DNA of 11,445 nucleotides from Ichthyophonus hoferi (GCA_002751075.1 NAOQ01000981.1:7365-18809), one strand, 5' to 3'. Counted from the stretch's first letter, positions 1-9,532 are shown. The notes: generated by a model from the letters alone, not told the origin. Numbers and translations: made by a program.

Positions 1-315
1 TTACATAACATTATATTACTTAACATTATATTACTTAAGATTACATTACATAACATTATATTACTTAACATTATATTACTTAACATTATATTACTTAACA
101 TTATATTACTTAACATTATATTACTTGACATTATATTACTTAACATTATATTACGTAACATTATATTACTTAACATTACATTACATAACATTATATTACT
201 TAACATTATATTACTTAACATTACATTAGATAACATTATATTACATAGCATTATATTACGTAACATTATATTACTTAACATTACATTACATAACATTATA
301 TTATTTATCATTATA
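1..315. repeat. 15-bp minisatellite, 21 copies, continuing off the left edge
   Basis: Twenty-one tandem copies of a 15-bp unit, consensus ttacttaacattata, run without a single insertion or deletion; copies differ only by substitutions. The last unit (301-315) is the most diverged and the array then dissolves into unique sequence. Variants are coupled: a unit ending in attaca is followed by one starting ttaca or ttaga (units 3/4, 12/13, 15/16, 19/20), which suggests higher-order duplication of unit pairs. Because 15 is a multiple of three, the array stays open in most frames. Non-coding minisatellite is the simplest reading. Confidence 0.95.
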
Positions 316-835
316 TTATATGTTACTCGATATGCTTCTATACACATGCTTACAACTATTCCAGTCAATACTTTGATTACTTTCTATTCTCTAATGCTAC
401 TTGCATACACATGCATACTCTTCTATACATGACTTGTTGACTTTTGTCTTAGTTAAAATATTGGTCTGTAGTACCCACACTTGTCTATAGATAGAGGATA
501 GTATACTGGAGTTAGTAGTATGGGTTGGTTGAAAATACTAAGATTTTGGTTCCCTTGGTAGATAGAATTTTAATGTTTGATGAATTTTAATGTATGTGTA
601 TATGTATGTGTGTCCGTATGTATATATGTATATATATAAGTATGTATGTCTGTGTTCTAAATCTTAAATCACTCATATTATCAATTGATAAGTTAGTGAG
701 ATATACCTACTAATAGAATGGAACGATTGAGATAGCATGTATACATATAGTTAACCGAAAAATAATATATTAATAATAAAAAGAATATAAAACATAGAAT
801 GGTGTTTGTGTATATATAAAGGTGTTTATTTATAG
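316..835. other. Non-coding A+T-rich stretch with a TATG microsatellite
   Basis: No convincing exon is seen here. It holds a tatg/tgta microsatellite at about 596-650. Because gene A appears to begin with an internal exon at 836, this stretch is probably its upstream intron and perhaps an unrecognised first exon. The frame ending in MGWLKILRFWFP before a gtagat at about 560 is a weak candidate. The last bases (gtgtttatttatag) look like a 3' splice site. Confidence 0.5.
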
Positions 836-1937
836 CGCCATATAGATAAACTTCACGAGGCAATGCGATTGGCAGAGGATAAATTAGTGCAATTGGCTGA
901 CGCGTACGACCAATCATCGATATGTGAATTGTACCAGGCTGTTAGGCAGGAGGGCCAGGCTTACCATTGTGAGAAACTGTAGGTGTTGATATATACATAG
1001 TGTGCTTAGGTTAGGTTATGATGTGATTTAGATGATCTCTAGCATACTGTTATAGCTCTTTCTATATATTGATCTTTATATATATGTATATGTTGGTGTG
1101 TATATGCTGATACGTGTGTTTATGTATATATATATTCTTTTAACTATCCTATCGTCTATTTATTTTGTCTTTCTTTGTAAATGATCTTAAATGCATTGCA
1201 CTATTATCACTTATATTTTGTTTATTCCACAGGGAAAACTATATGAGGAAGAAAGGTAAACCGCATTATTCGGTAGACATTTTTTTGTGTATGATTGGGT
1301 ATGGTATAGTATGATAGGATAGGATATGCTATGATAAGATTTGGTAGCATATTATTACAATATAACATTGCATAGTATAATATAATATGCTATGATAATG
1401 TATGATATGGTATGATATGATATGATATGATATTGTATGATATGATATGACATGATCTACCAGGTGAGTGCATACATATATGATATTAGATATAGATAGG
1501 TATAGAATTGAGGTGGATTACTACTAACACTTCAGGACACTCTACTTAGACCAATATGAACACAGCTTAAAGATGATACAACAGGATATTTATATGGTAA
1601 GGTCATACACACGTCATACCCACGTCATACTCCCTCCGTCCCTGTATTCCTGAGTCTTATACTCCCACATTTATAATTATAATATTCTTTTTGACAGCTA
1701 TATATTAGTTAATTATTACTCACACAATTGCCTATATAGGTAGATACAGCTATCTCAAGTCGTGTATATACACAGTTGTGGATTAGATTATGGATACACT
1801 TAGATTCATTCAAACATTTACTAGCACCTATCCATACATAAACACTAATTGTCGCTAATTTGAAAATGTGTGTATGTCTAAGCATACCAATATGTGAACT
1901 ATCATGCCCAATCCTACATATTACCTCTCTATACTGA
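836..1937 (+). CDS. Gene A: small helical protein, 5' partial, four proposed exons
   Basis: Proposed exons are 836-982, 1233-1255 (23 nt), 1536-1596 and 1698-1937, all GT-AG; the intron before the third exon ends in ctactaacacttcag, a near-perfect branch point and acceptor. Phases match only if the TAG at 980-982 is a sense codon (Gln). Exon 1 encodes an amphipathic helix (EAMRLAEDKLVQLADAY), and exons 2-3 give GKLYEEERTLYLDQYEHS. The L[FY]E.E...Y pattern resembles small ciliary microtubule inner proteins such as CFAP141, but this is only a pattern match. Exon 4 carries three TAA/TAG codons, is hydrophobic and less protein-like, and is the weakest part. Without it the protein would read through the donor at 1597 and stop soon after. 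An ATG at 863-865 could be the start, but the open frame extends upstream to a good acceptor, so an earlier exon is likely. Function unknown. Confidence 0.5.
1300..1455. repeat. ATGAT/ATGGT pentanucleotide microsatellite in gene A intron 2
   Basis: The proposed second intron of gene A (1256-1535) is largely filled by degenerate tatga/tatgg pentamers, purest at about 1403-1452. Such low-complexity filling supports this being intron rather than exon. A related pentamer run lies in gene B intron 1. Confidence 0.85.
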
Positions 1938-1963
1938 GCTGTACAAAGTTAAGTTACTAACCA

Positions 1964-2122
1964 TTCATCTGTATGTTAGCATTCCCTGTCCTGTTGCTAG
2001 GCACCAACCAATATAATCATAGATGATATAATATGGTATAATATAATGCATTACAATACAATACAATACCCATCATTCATATGTATGTTAGGATGCACTT
2101 TCTTGTTGTTAAGCAACAACCA
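1964..2122 (+). repeat. Direct duplication of a ~52-bp block upstream of gene B
   Basis: Two similar blocks, about 1964-2015 and 2073-2122, share cattcat, tgtatgttag, a C/T-rich stretch and a gttg...caacc core. The spacing is about 108 bp and the interval is A+T-rich with imperfect ataca/atata repeats. The second copy abuts the ATG of gene B. Each copy could be a promoter element or a relic 3' splice site (TACTAAC lies just before the first copy, and the copies end in ctag and taag). Confidence 0.65.
2105..2120 (+). promoter_or_regulatory. X-box-like palindrome just upstream of gene B
   Basis: gttgttaagcaacaac is a perfect 6-bp inverted repeat around aagc, ending 7 bp before the ATG at 2128. 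The part gttgttaagcaac fits the RFX X-box pattern RYYNYY-N-RRNRAC known from ciliary gene promoters in animals and some relatives. Whether this organism has RFX factors is unknown, and the site could simply be a leader hairpin. A weaker version, gttgctaggcaccaac, lies at 1993-2008. Confidence 0.35.
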
Positions 2123-2127
2123 TAAAA

Positions 2128-3361
2128 ATGACACAGCAAGAAATGAAGATGCTAGCGAAAAAAAGCGCTGCCTACGCCCAACAACACAAGATAGACATGG
2201 AGACCTTTAAGCGAACCGGAAAATACCCCGGTGAGTATTACTAACTCGACTAACTCTCTGTTTTTACATTTTTTTAATTTTTTTAAACAGTATGTTTATG
2301 TTTAGTCTCTTTGTGTATCATTGCTAGTATAAGAGTCCTGCTTACAAAGGGCTTAGTGTATTGTTTTTAACTATGTATATTTATGCATTCTCTTGTCTAG
2401 CACTGGATCAGATTGATCTTGACTTGCTTTATAGTAGTATAGTAGTGCACTTTGTGTGTGTCGGCCACTGTTAATTATTTATTATCTTATATCAACTAGA
2501 GTAATTAAGCTAATTGATATGCAGCCAATTAGCGATTGACTACATTAAGAGCACAATTAGGTATTACTTGACCTTTAACGTCATAAGATATTAAATTAAA
2601 TGCCGATAATGGTAACCTTATAACCATACTATATGTTATGTTTTGATATAATGTTATGTTGTTATGTTATATTATGCTATGCTATGTTGTACTATATTAT
2701 GTTATGCTTTTTACATTTTATTAATGTTAGTAATATTTATATTAAGATTAATATTGGTATTATCGTCTTGTTCATTATGTTCATTACTAGTATTTTCATT
2801 GTCATTTGTTTCTATTTTATTCACATAGACTCCTGTACAACCTTGGTCAAAATGGTTGGTCATAATTAATTAGTCTATATAGGGTATACTGTATCTTACA
2901 TGGTTATAAAGAATAATGGTTTTAACTATTACCAAACTAAACCTTACATGCTCCGTGTGTCACAACAGACAAATCGAGAATGACTGTCATCGAATCAGAT
3001 ATGATTATACCGCCAGAGACCAATAAGGAGAGTGAACAGAAACCGAAGATAAAAACTATTGCAGATATTGATGTGACAGATCTGGTTAATCAAGAGGAAT
3101 TGGATGATTTCTTTAATGTAAGTGTGTTGCTTTATGTACTTTTACATGGATATATATATATATATTAAGAAAGAAATATAGATCTTGGAGCACAGAGATT
3201 ATCAAGCAAAGTGTAGGGAAGGATTGTAATGAATATTTTATGTTTATTTGTTGCTATGCATCAGCATTGAAAGAGGTTTGATTGGTCCAACGGTACAGGA
3301 TGATGAGGCAGCCAATGAACTACCTTCACCCAGTCCATCTCCATCTCCTTCTGTTGGGTGA
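2128..3361 (+). CDS. Gene B: 125-residue acidic protein with SP repeats, four exons
   Basis: Exons 2128-2230, 2969-3117, 3182-3210 (29 nt) and 3265-3361 join in phase through donors gtgagt, gtaagt and gtgtag and acceptors aacag, atatag and atcag. They end at TGA 3359-3361. The 125-residue product starts with a basic/polar helix (MTQQEMKMLAKKSAAYAQQ), passes through a Lys/Glu-rich linker, an acidic helix at about 72-84 (DLVNQEELDDFF), a second helix (ILEHRDYQANIERG) and ends in SP repeats (about 114-123). There is no signal peptide, membrane segment or recognised domain. No UAA or UAG codon is needed, so this model also works in the standard code. The start is the first ATG after the palindrome. 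A donor-like gtgatg at 3359 overlaps the stop, so transcripts might continue into downstream open frames. Family not recognised. Confidence 0.75.
2633..2706. repeat. TATGT/TATGC microsatellite in gene B intron 1
   Basis: Degenerate pentamers tatgt and tatgc fill this part of the 738-nt first intron of gene B. The open frame over it is an artefact of low complexity. Confidence 0.85.
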
Positions 3362-5351
3362 TGCCCGGGAACTTGAGTTATGGTGTAAACAAGTGAGAAT
3401 AGGCAGTGCTACCTTAAAGTGATTTAAATTCAACCACCTATATTTTTTCTCCTATTATTTATAAAATCCTGACTAACCTATTTGGGGCGAATCACTTGTC
3501 ATTATATCTGCGTCAGGTGTATTACAGGGTCGCTGTGTTTTCAAATTGTTTCCATTATTTACGTAGTTCTACATATCTACCATAACTGAAAGCCAGTGCA
3601 ATACGAATTATTATGTTATTACCAGAACATATTGTCCTATTACGATATTTTTTGGTAAAATGAGAAGAAAGTAGTTAAATGGATTGTAAGGTCAATGTGA
3701 TGACTTAATGAATCTGCATTTCGATTATAGGAAGAAAAGACATGAGGAAATATTAATTGCTTAACACGATCTATTAATGTGGACCTTGCGTACAGTGTTG
3801 TGCTGTTCAGACTACAGCAGATACTGTATGTTCATAAGTGAACACATATACACACATCATACAATATATATACTTTTATCTTTTCATCTCATGAATTTAT
3901 AATGTTTAAAATACTGTATTATTAATGCAGTCACATATTTGGTAGAAATTGAATTTACTCTCCCACATGGTGAGCTTATTTGAACGACTCAACATTGATT
4001 AATAAATACTGTAGTTTATTTTTTCTCAAAATAATGTTGGAAATCCGGCCTATCAGATTATTATTTATTTTCATGCAAGTACGCAGCACGTATATTGAGT
4101 GACTTCTGTTGGATTAAATCAGCTGTTATAAACAAGAAAGAATAAACATAGAATACGTATTAATTGTATGATACGGAGATTTGAAAGGTCTTATTTAATA
4201 AAATAAATTTAGAATACTTGAGAATAACCTATATATATACGGATTTAATTGTATATTGTCACGTATCCAATTAGCCATAATCTATACTATACGGTTTTCT
4301 GACTGTTCCTGAGTTGAGATTATTAGCGCCTATATATAACTGGATATTATGTTTGTGACTATGCATAAACATAACCACAGACATTATTATATGTTTATGT
4401 ACATAGCCATATGAAATGTTCATTTAGTTAGTCGTAATATCTTGCCAGAATAATTGTTCTGTTAAACATATAATTATTCTCCTTCAAATAATGCTAGTAT
4501 TGGTAAGTTCAAGTTGTTTAAAATGTATGATGGTATGATATATGTGATATTTGGATTTATAACAACTATAAATGTAGCATATTAATATATTGTATAGTAT
4601 TTAAATATGGACAGCGCCAAAATATGTATATCAAGTCAAGCTATTCATATACAACTATACCAGTAATTACATATGGGACATGTGAAACGTTGATTTGGCA
4701 CGTGGCAATAAATTTTGAATTGATATAGATATATAAATTATCATTTCATTAGCCTCTCATGCTGCCTAGAATGACATTAGGTAACTTAGATATTTATAAA
4801 ATGATGTATTAAAAAAATGTAATATAAAGCAATGTAATGCACTAAAAAATAATGTAATCCATCTACAACATTCTCAATATAAGCTTCCTACAGTTGCTCG
4901 AATAAACTAATATAGTATTTTTTCCTTTAGCATTGTATTGTGTAATAAACCACATGGGTATTTGGAAATTGAAAAAGAGTTCAGTATGCTGGCTCTTCAT
5001 CTTAAAGATACACAGCAAACACAATTATAAAAGCACACCAGTGTGTATTTATTATTAATTCATTCATTTACAAAGCACTAAATGGAAGCCTATGTTATAA
5101 TCATGCTTATATTAAATTACTTTGTGATTGCTGTTTTAATATTGGGCGTCTATAATTTATCAACATAAATATTAAGAAAATTCTGAATGATGATGATCCA
5201 TTTTAACATGCAATACTTGCATGTAATAGTGTATACATGATATATATATATCTTTGACAATCACGTTAAAATAAATATAATGACCATATTAGAGCTAAAA
5301 AAAAATGTGCTTCCTGACTAAAGACATTCTAACAGTTGCTTTACTCCTGTA
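3362..5351. other. Long A+T-rich stretch between gene B and gene C 3' ends
   Basis: Mostly A+T-rich, probably non-coding sequence. Two forward frames lack TGA: 3397-3663 (88 codons, one strong patch LYLRQVYYRVAVFSNC) and 3732-3983 (83 codons, starting KKRHEEILIAQHDLL after an acceptor-like gattatag). Both can be reached in phase from a donor-like gtgatg at 3359 in gene B: through attacag ending at 3528 for the first, and through the acceptor ending at 3730 for the second. With only TGA as stop, random A+T-rich DNA gives frames of this length fairly often, so they stay unassigned. From about 4000 to 5300 I see no gene on either strand. Confidence 0.55.
5206..5224. repeat. Perfect 8-bp hairpin
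   Basis: acatgcaa and ttgcatgt are exact inverted repeats around a three-base tac loop, in otherwise A+T-rich sequence downstream of the gene C stop. It could act in 3'-end formation of gene C, but nothing else supports this. Confidence 0.5.
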
Positions 5352-6492
5352 TCAAATCAGGGTCAACTTGTAGGAGCTTAAAATCTCTGTTGAGCAATTC
5401 GTGGCCAATAAATAGCCGTAAAAGTATTACATACCCTCGTGATACTGGAGAGAAAGACCTTGAAGATATTACCTACTGCCTGCCACATATCCCTGTAATA
5501 GAGATCTTCTATCTTCCAATTACCTTAGAGGCCTATTTTATTGGCTTTTTATCCATGATTATAAACGAATAATATTTGTTTTTTCTTACTTTGGAAATGT
5601 CTGCAAGACACTACAATTAACGCCAACCAAGATGAGTGAGTGTTTGAAGGCAATCAATAGTATCCATCTCTTTAGTATCTTACTACTAAATTGCATTGTT
5701 TATAATCAGTATCTAATCATTCGGGTAGATCCATGCCCTCAAATTTACGTTGAGGAACATACCTTCATAAACGACAAACTGACGACAGCAACATAGTTTT
5801 CAACTAAGAGACTTTCTTCTTCTTCAAATTATTTTATCTTTATATCTTTATCTTCAAAATTTTCATTTGATTATCCAGATCTTGATGGATCAATTAAGCT
5901 TGTCTGTAACAAATGAAAACACTTGTATTATGTAATAGGAACACCTACTGTATTATGAAATTGAACATGCAACTTGTCGATTTCAGCCCGTGTAGTAGTT
6001 ATCTCATCCATATTTATGGTGGCAATTGATTACTGCAAACAAATAATTTAGTATACACACCATATAGCCTTTATCCAGTATTAATTCAAGATCCAGAGTC
6101 ACCAGCCTGCCTCAGACAAAATCATTTTATACTTTCAAAATATAACACGATGAGCAACTTTGTGGAGATTGTCATTATCGCCTGGGATAACTGTCTCCTT
6201 GTTTATGATGGCAATGTTTAAATTGGTTTCACTTTCTGGGAGAAACCTTATCGTTTTATTCTCTTCGTTATCTACAACAAGCAAAGTTGTTTTGGAGTTA
6301 CATTGTGTGTGAACAAATCTAGAATGCGAGGTGTCGGCATATTATAAAGACATGTTAAAGCAATATATTTAGAATAAAATAGTTTACAATAGTTTACATT
6401 TACGGCCTAAAATATTTTTTCCATTTTGTTGACAAATCTTTAGGAGTATTATATTTCGAATATTTCGAGTACTTGTTAATTTTGTCATACAT
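5352..6492 (-). CDS. Gene C: ~244-residue protein, five exons, nine in-frame UAA codons
   Basis: Reverse-strand exons are 6492-6404, 6318-6147, 6032-5949, 5903-5763 and 5600-5352, with stop TGA at 5354-5352. Introns are 85, 114, 45 and 162 nt; the second ends in tatactaaattatttgtttgcag with a clear branch point. The N-terminus is Lys/Tyr-rich (MYDKINKYSKYSKYN). Exon 2 is beta-like (TTLLVVDNEENKTIRFL). Exons 3-4 are polar and acidic, and exon 5 is helical (PLRQLEDRRSLLQGYVAG). Exon 3 begins with TAA, exon 4 has two TAA and exon 5 has six TAA among 82 codons, beside normal CAA/CAG. This is the best case for reassigned UAA. Weak points: the donor of intron 2 would be gttata, with a TGA 6 nt further on, and an alternative start (MSLQYADTSHS) lies in intron 1. 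Exon 5 also holds an optional 48-nt in-frame intron (gtatgt...caacag). Function not recognised. Confidence 0.65.
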
Positions 6493-6850
6493 ATCTTCAC
6501 AAAATGATCTATATAAAAAACATCGATCTATCAACCTAATCTTCCTTATCTTAACTTCTCATAAAGCGTTTAAAAATAGTCAATAAACAGACTTGAATTA
6601 ACTAATATAATTACTATTGTTGGTTTTCATTATGTAAGAATGTAGTTTATTTATAGTTTATTAATTATAATCTAATATTGATCAATAATTAGCTAGCTAA
6701 ATGCGCTGTCAAATATTTGACTTGTATTTTTCCTACGTCAAAATATTATAATAAACATCATTATTATATAGGGTAATATTATATTATATTAGACTATACA
6801 ACTACAAATACCATTAATACTATTAATAATATTGGGGGAAAAAAAAAAAA
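6493..6850. promoter_or_regulatory. Divergent promoter region of genes C and D
   Basis: Head-to-head spacing of 358 bp separates the ATG of gene C (reverse, 6492) from that of gene D (forward, 6851). Candidate TATA-like sequence tatatag lies at about 6764 and further ta-rich blocks follow. Just before the gene D ATG is ggggg followed by twelve A residues (6834-6850), a striking homopolymer leader. No operator can be defined. Confidence 0.45.
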
Positions 6851-9532
6851 ATGGAATATACTTTAGATAATATAGAAAACAGTATAGAAAATATAGATTC
6901 AGACTGTCCTATATGTATGCAACCATATGATCATTTCACTCATTCAAAACATACCCTTCACCCACCGTCCCCATGTAGCATGTGCCGTGACTGTATAATT
7001 ACTTGTACAGTCCTTGAAACAGAAAAAGAAAGTAAAATACGCGCATTGGAACTAAGAGGGTATACACGGACAGATGCTGAGTGTTTAGTATCCCATCTAG
7101 AGAATGATGATTTTCCTTTTCCTTTTGCTGTATTTAATGTTTTGCCACTACTGCGGTGCCCGTTTGATAGGACGCCAGTACTTTGGGACTCGGTATGTTT
7201 TCATGTTTACATGTTGGTATATAATGTATTTGCATTCTCTTGGAAAAATTTGTGATAGAATAATATCTTGGTTATATAGTGGTTTTTAGTTAGTAATTAT
7301 ATATAATTGGTAACGAGTTTAAGTATTTTCATTCATACATATATAAATATAAGAGGTGTATTTAATGTAGAATCATATTATCCCATTCCTGAACATATAC
7401 ATATATAGCTTAAAATTGGAAGATTGTGTATGTGTATGTTTGTTTATAGTTTTATCTATGTACTATATGAGATTATATTAGTCATTAGATAGGCATAATC
7501 AGCATATGGATGCAAGAGATTATTAAATAGTAGACACTGTAAGTATGTTGATGGGAATAAGTACAAAAAAGAACAAGAAAGAAAGAAAGGGTTTGTGTGT
7601 ATATAATTAAAACGTAAAAAACAATTACAGGGGGCTGTAAATAAGTGATTATATGTTTATTGAAAAGATCTATATTTAGTTTGTATTTTAGATATATCTG
7701 TTTATCTTTCTATTTATCTATCCCTCTATCTATATACACCTGTGTTTGTCTAATATTGAAGATATATGTAATAGTATATACTAGTGTGAATGAGCTATGT
7801 GTGACTATACATTGGTATGGTTTTCGTCTATATGTATTGTTTATATTTAGGTTTGTGTATGGGTATATGGGAGTATGTGGGTCTTATAGCTATGTGTAAT
7901 TATATATAGATTATGTATTCTTAATATTATATGCATATATATATATATATTAGTATAGTTATATATGTATGCTATGTAGCTAAGTATCTATGTGATATAA
8001 CTCCATTTATACTATATTTTTTTATTCTAATAGTAAGCCCTTCTCTCCTTCCCTTCTCCTCCCTCTAATTTAGTAGTCCTTATGGCAATGTGGTGGATAT
8101 TGATGCATATATAATGGTTATATAATTCTATTAATGTGGTTATTATTAGTATAAAAATATAATGTATCATAGAGGGTCTCAGGGTTATAATAATTAGGAT
8201 AATGGGTTTTATCTCGTTCATATAAGAAGACACCCACCAATCACAGGTAAAGAATAAAAATAAAAAGGATTCTCATTTATTATTGGTGCAGAATCATGTG
8301 TATTGATCCTGACCCTAAAAGAGATCTTCACACTCATAGAATATGGTCTGCCATATATAGATCAATTAATAACCTGGCATTAATTAATTATGGCTAATGT
8401 ATTTGAACTGCTTTATAGATATAGTTGTATTTGACAGACCTTCATACTCATAAAATATAATCTACCATATCCAGACTAATTGCTAGCGTAATATTAATTA
8501 ATTGTGACTTAAGCTCTTTTGAATCTTACTGTATATATAGCTATATTTAACAATCTTTTTGTCTAAAGCATATCGTGCACAACATGGATTCCGTCCTACA
8601 GGACCTGTTAGTTGGCTGCTCTTTCTTTCTTTTCCTACCGTCTTCACTTACACATTTAATTCTCTCACTCCATCCCCTTCCTCTCCCTCCCTCCCCCTCC
8701 TCAACTCTTAGATTCGACCTGTTATTGAGCTAATTCAGCCATTAAACCTCCGATTTGCCAAAATATTTTTCATATTTGAGCTTGCTAAGCTATTCTCAAC
8801 GCCCCTGGCAGTCATGACCTATTGTATTAGAGTGGTAGAATGCACTAAAGTAGGTTTTGAACCACGCAACCCTCTGCTACATTCTATTATGCCATCGCTC
8901 TATGGCCCCACCCTGAGCCGATGGACGAAAAAGGTATAATATGTGTATGGAAACACACCACTCTCATTGCGTGTTACTGCATGTACATTGGTTGTATTGA
9001 TCTCTGCGTAATAGTACTGATTATTTATATAAATAGATTGTAAGAGGTTAACAACCATGTGGCTGGGACTGAGACGGTGCCATCTGTGTGAGAGATAACA
9101 GCCAACTAACCAGCGTATCCCTTACGCCTTCCCTCCTCCTTCGATTTCCCTCTCTTCTCTCTTCCTTCCTAGATGGTATTACAGAAGACTTTGATGCCAG
9201 CGTCCAAAGGTATTCTATTCCAATCTGGTTTTCTGGCTGGCTTCCTGTGCGATATAGTCCTTAGTAGTCTGCGCGACATTGCTCTACATATAGTTGCTCA
9301 GCCAGTAGCTCTACAGCGCAGCCCCCCATTGAGCCACACTATATCTAATGCTGTTCTATTCGCTAGTATTTATTCCTTTGCTAATATGGTAGCAGGAAAA
9401 AGAGGTTTGGTTACCGCATTTGCCTTTACTCTTTGTATAAAAAAGGTTCCTAGTGGATAGAGGGCGGGACTTTTACGTCTCATACTTAATACCTATTGGA
9501 AGTATGTCGCATCATATCTGATATCATTATGA
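6851..9532 (+). CDS. Gene D: RING-type protein with multi-pass membrane region, six exons
   Basis: Exons 6851-7192, 7631-7644 (14 nt), 8074-8246, 8569-8606, 8712-8933 and 9173-9532 join in phase to 382 residues ending at TGA 9530-9532. Residues 19-106 form a RING-like zinc site: C19-x2-C22, H37, C42-x2-C45-x2-C48 and C103-x2-D106. The order of the middle ligands departs from the classical C3HC4 motif, and D in the last position is known in some RINGs. Residues 120-176 are Tyr/Asn-rich with Gln from TAA or TAG at 136, 139, 144 and 160. Hydrophobic segments lie at about 204-226, 276-296, 322-339 and 341-352; TAG is residue 359. Expected role: a membrane-anchored E3 ubiquitin ligase. The membrane part loosely recalls the second half of TRIC channels, too weak to assert. 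Alternatives: two separate genes (RING and membrane), or a further exon after the acceptor ending at 9591, whose frame starts NTLAGHLVLMLFFIDFW. Confidence 0.6.
8323..8552. repeat. Tandem duplication (~114 bp) in gene D intron 3
   Basis: Two diverged copies, about 8323-8436 and 8437-8552, share cttca.actcata.aatat, cta/tgccatat, attaattaatt and a tatag.tatattt end. They sit inside the proposed 322-nt intron 3. The exon 3 frame stays open through the first copy, but the divergence does not look like constrained coding sequence. Confidence 0.75.
8607..9110. other. Complementary 12-mers in the introns flanking gene D exon 5
   Basis: gttagttggctg at 8607-8618, which is the proposed donor of intron 4, is the exact reverse complement of cagccaactaac at 9099-9110 in intron 5. 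The second copy contains ctaac, a branch-point-like element about 62 nt before the intron 5 acceptor. Pairing would loop out exon 5 (8712-8933). This is a sequence fact; any effect on splicing is inference. Confidence 0.6.

Noticed and set aside
693-917. Reverse 74-codon open frame
   Set aside because: It is antisense to gene A exon 1, ends in low-complexity Tyr/Ile/Leu sequence and has no splice context.
2633-2869. Forward 78-codon open frame (MLCFDIMLCC...)
   Set aside because: It is made by the TATGT microsatellite and T-rich sequence inside gene B intron 1.
5336-5572. Forward 78-codon open frame
   Set aside because: It is antisense to the last exon of gene C, whose reverse reading has a matching acceptor and phase and far better composition.
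7645-7899. Forward 84-codon open frame rich in Tyr, Ile, Leu and Cys
   Set aside because: T-rich low-complexity sequence inside gene D intron 2; no splice phase fits it to the neighbours.
8027-8233. Reverse 68-codon open frame
   Set aside because: Antisense to gene D exon 3 and its polypyrimidine tract, which explains its purine-rich start in another way.
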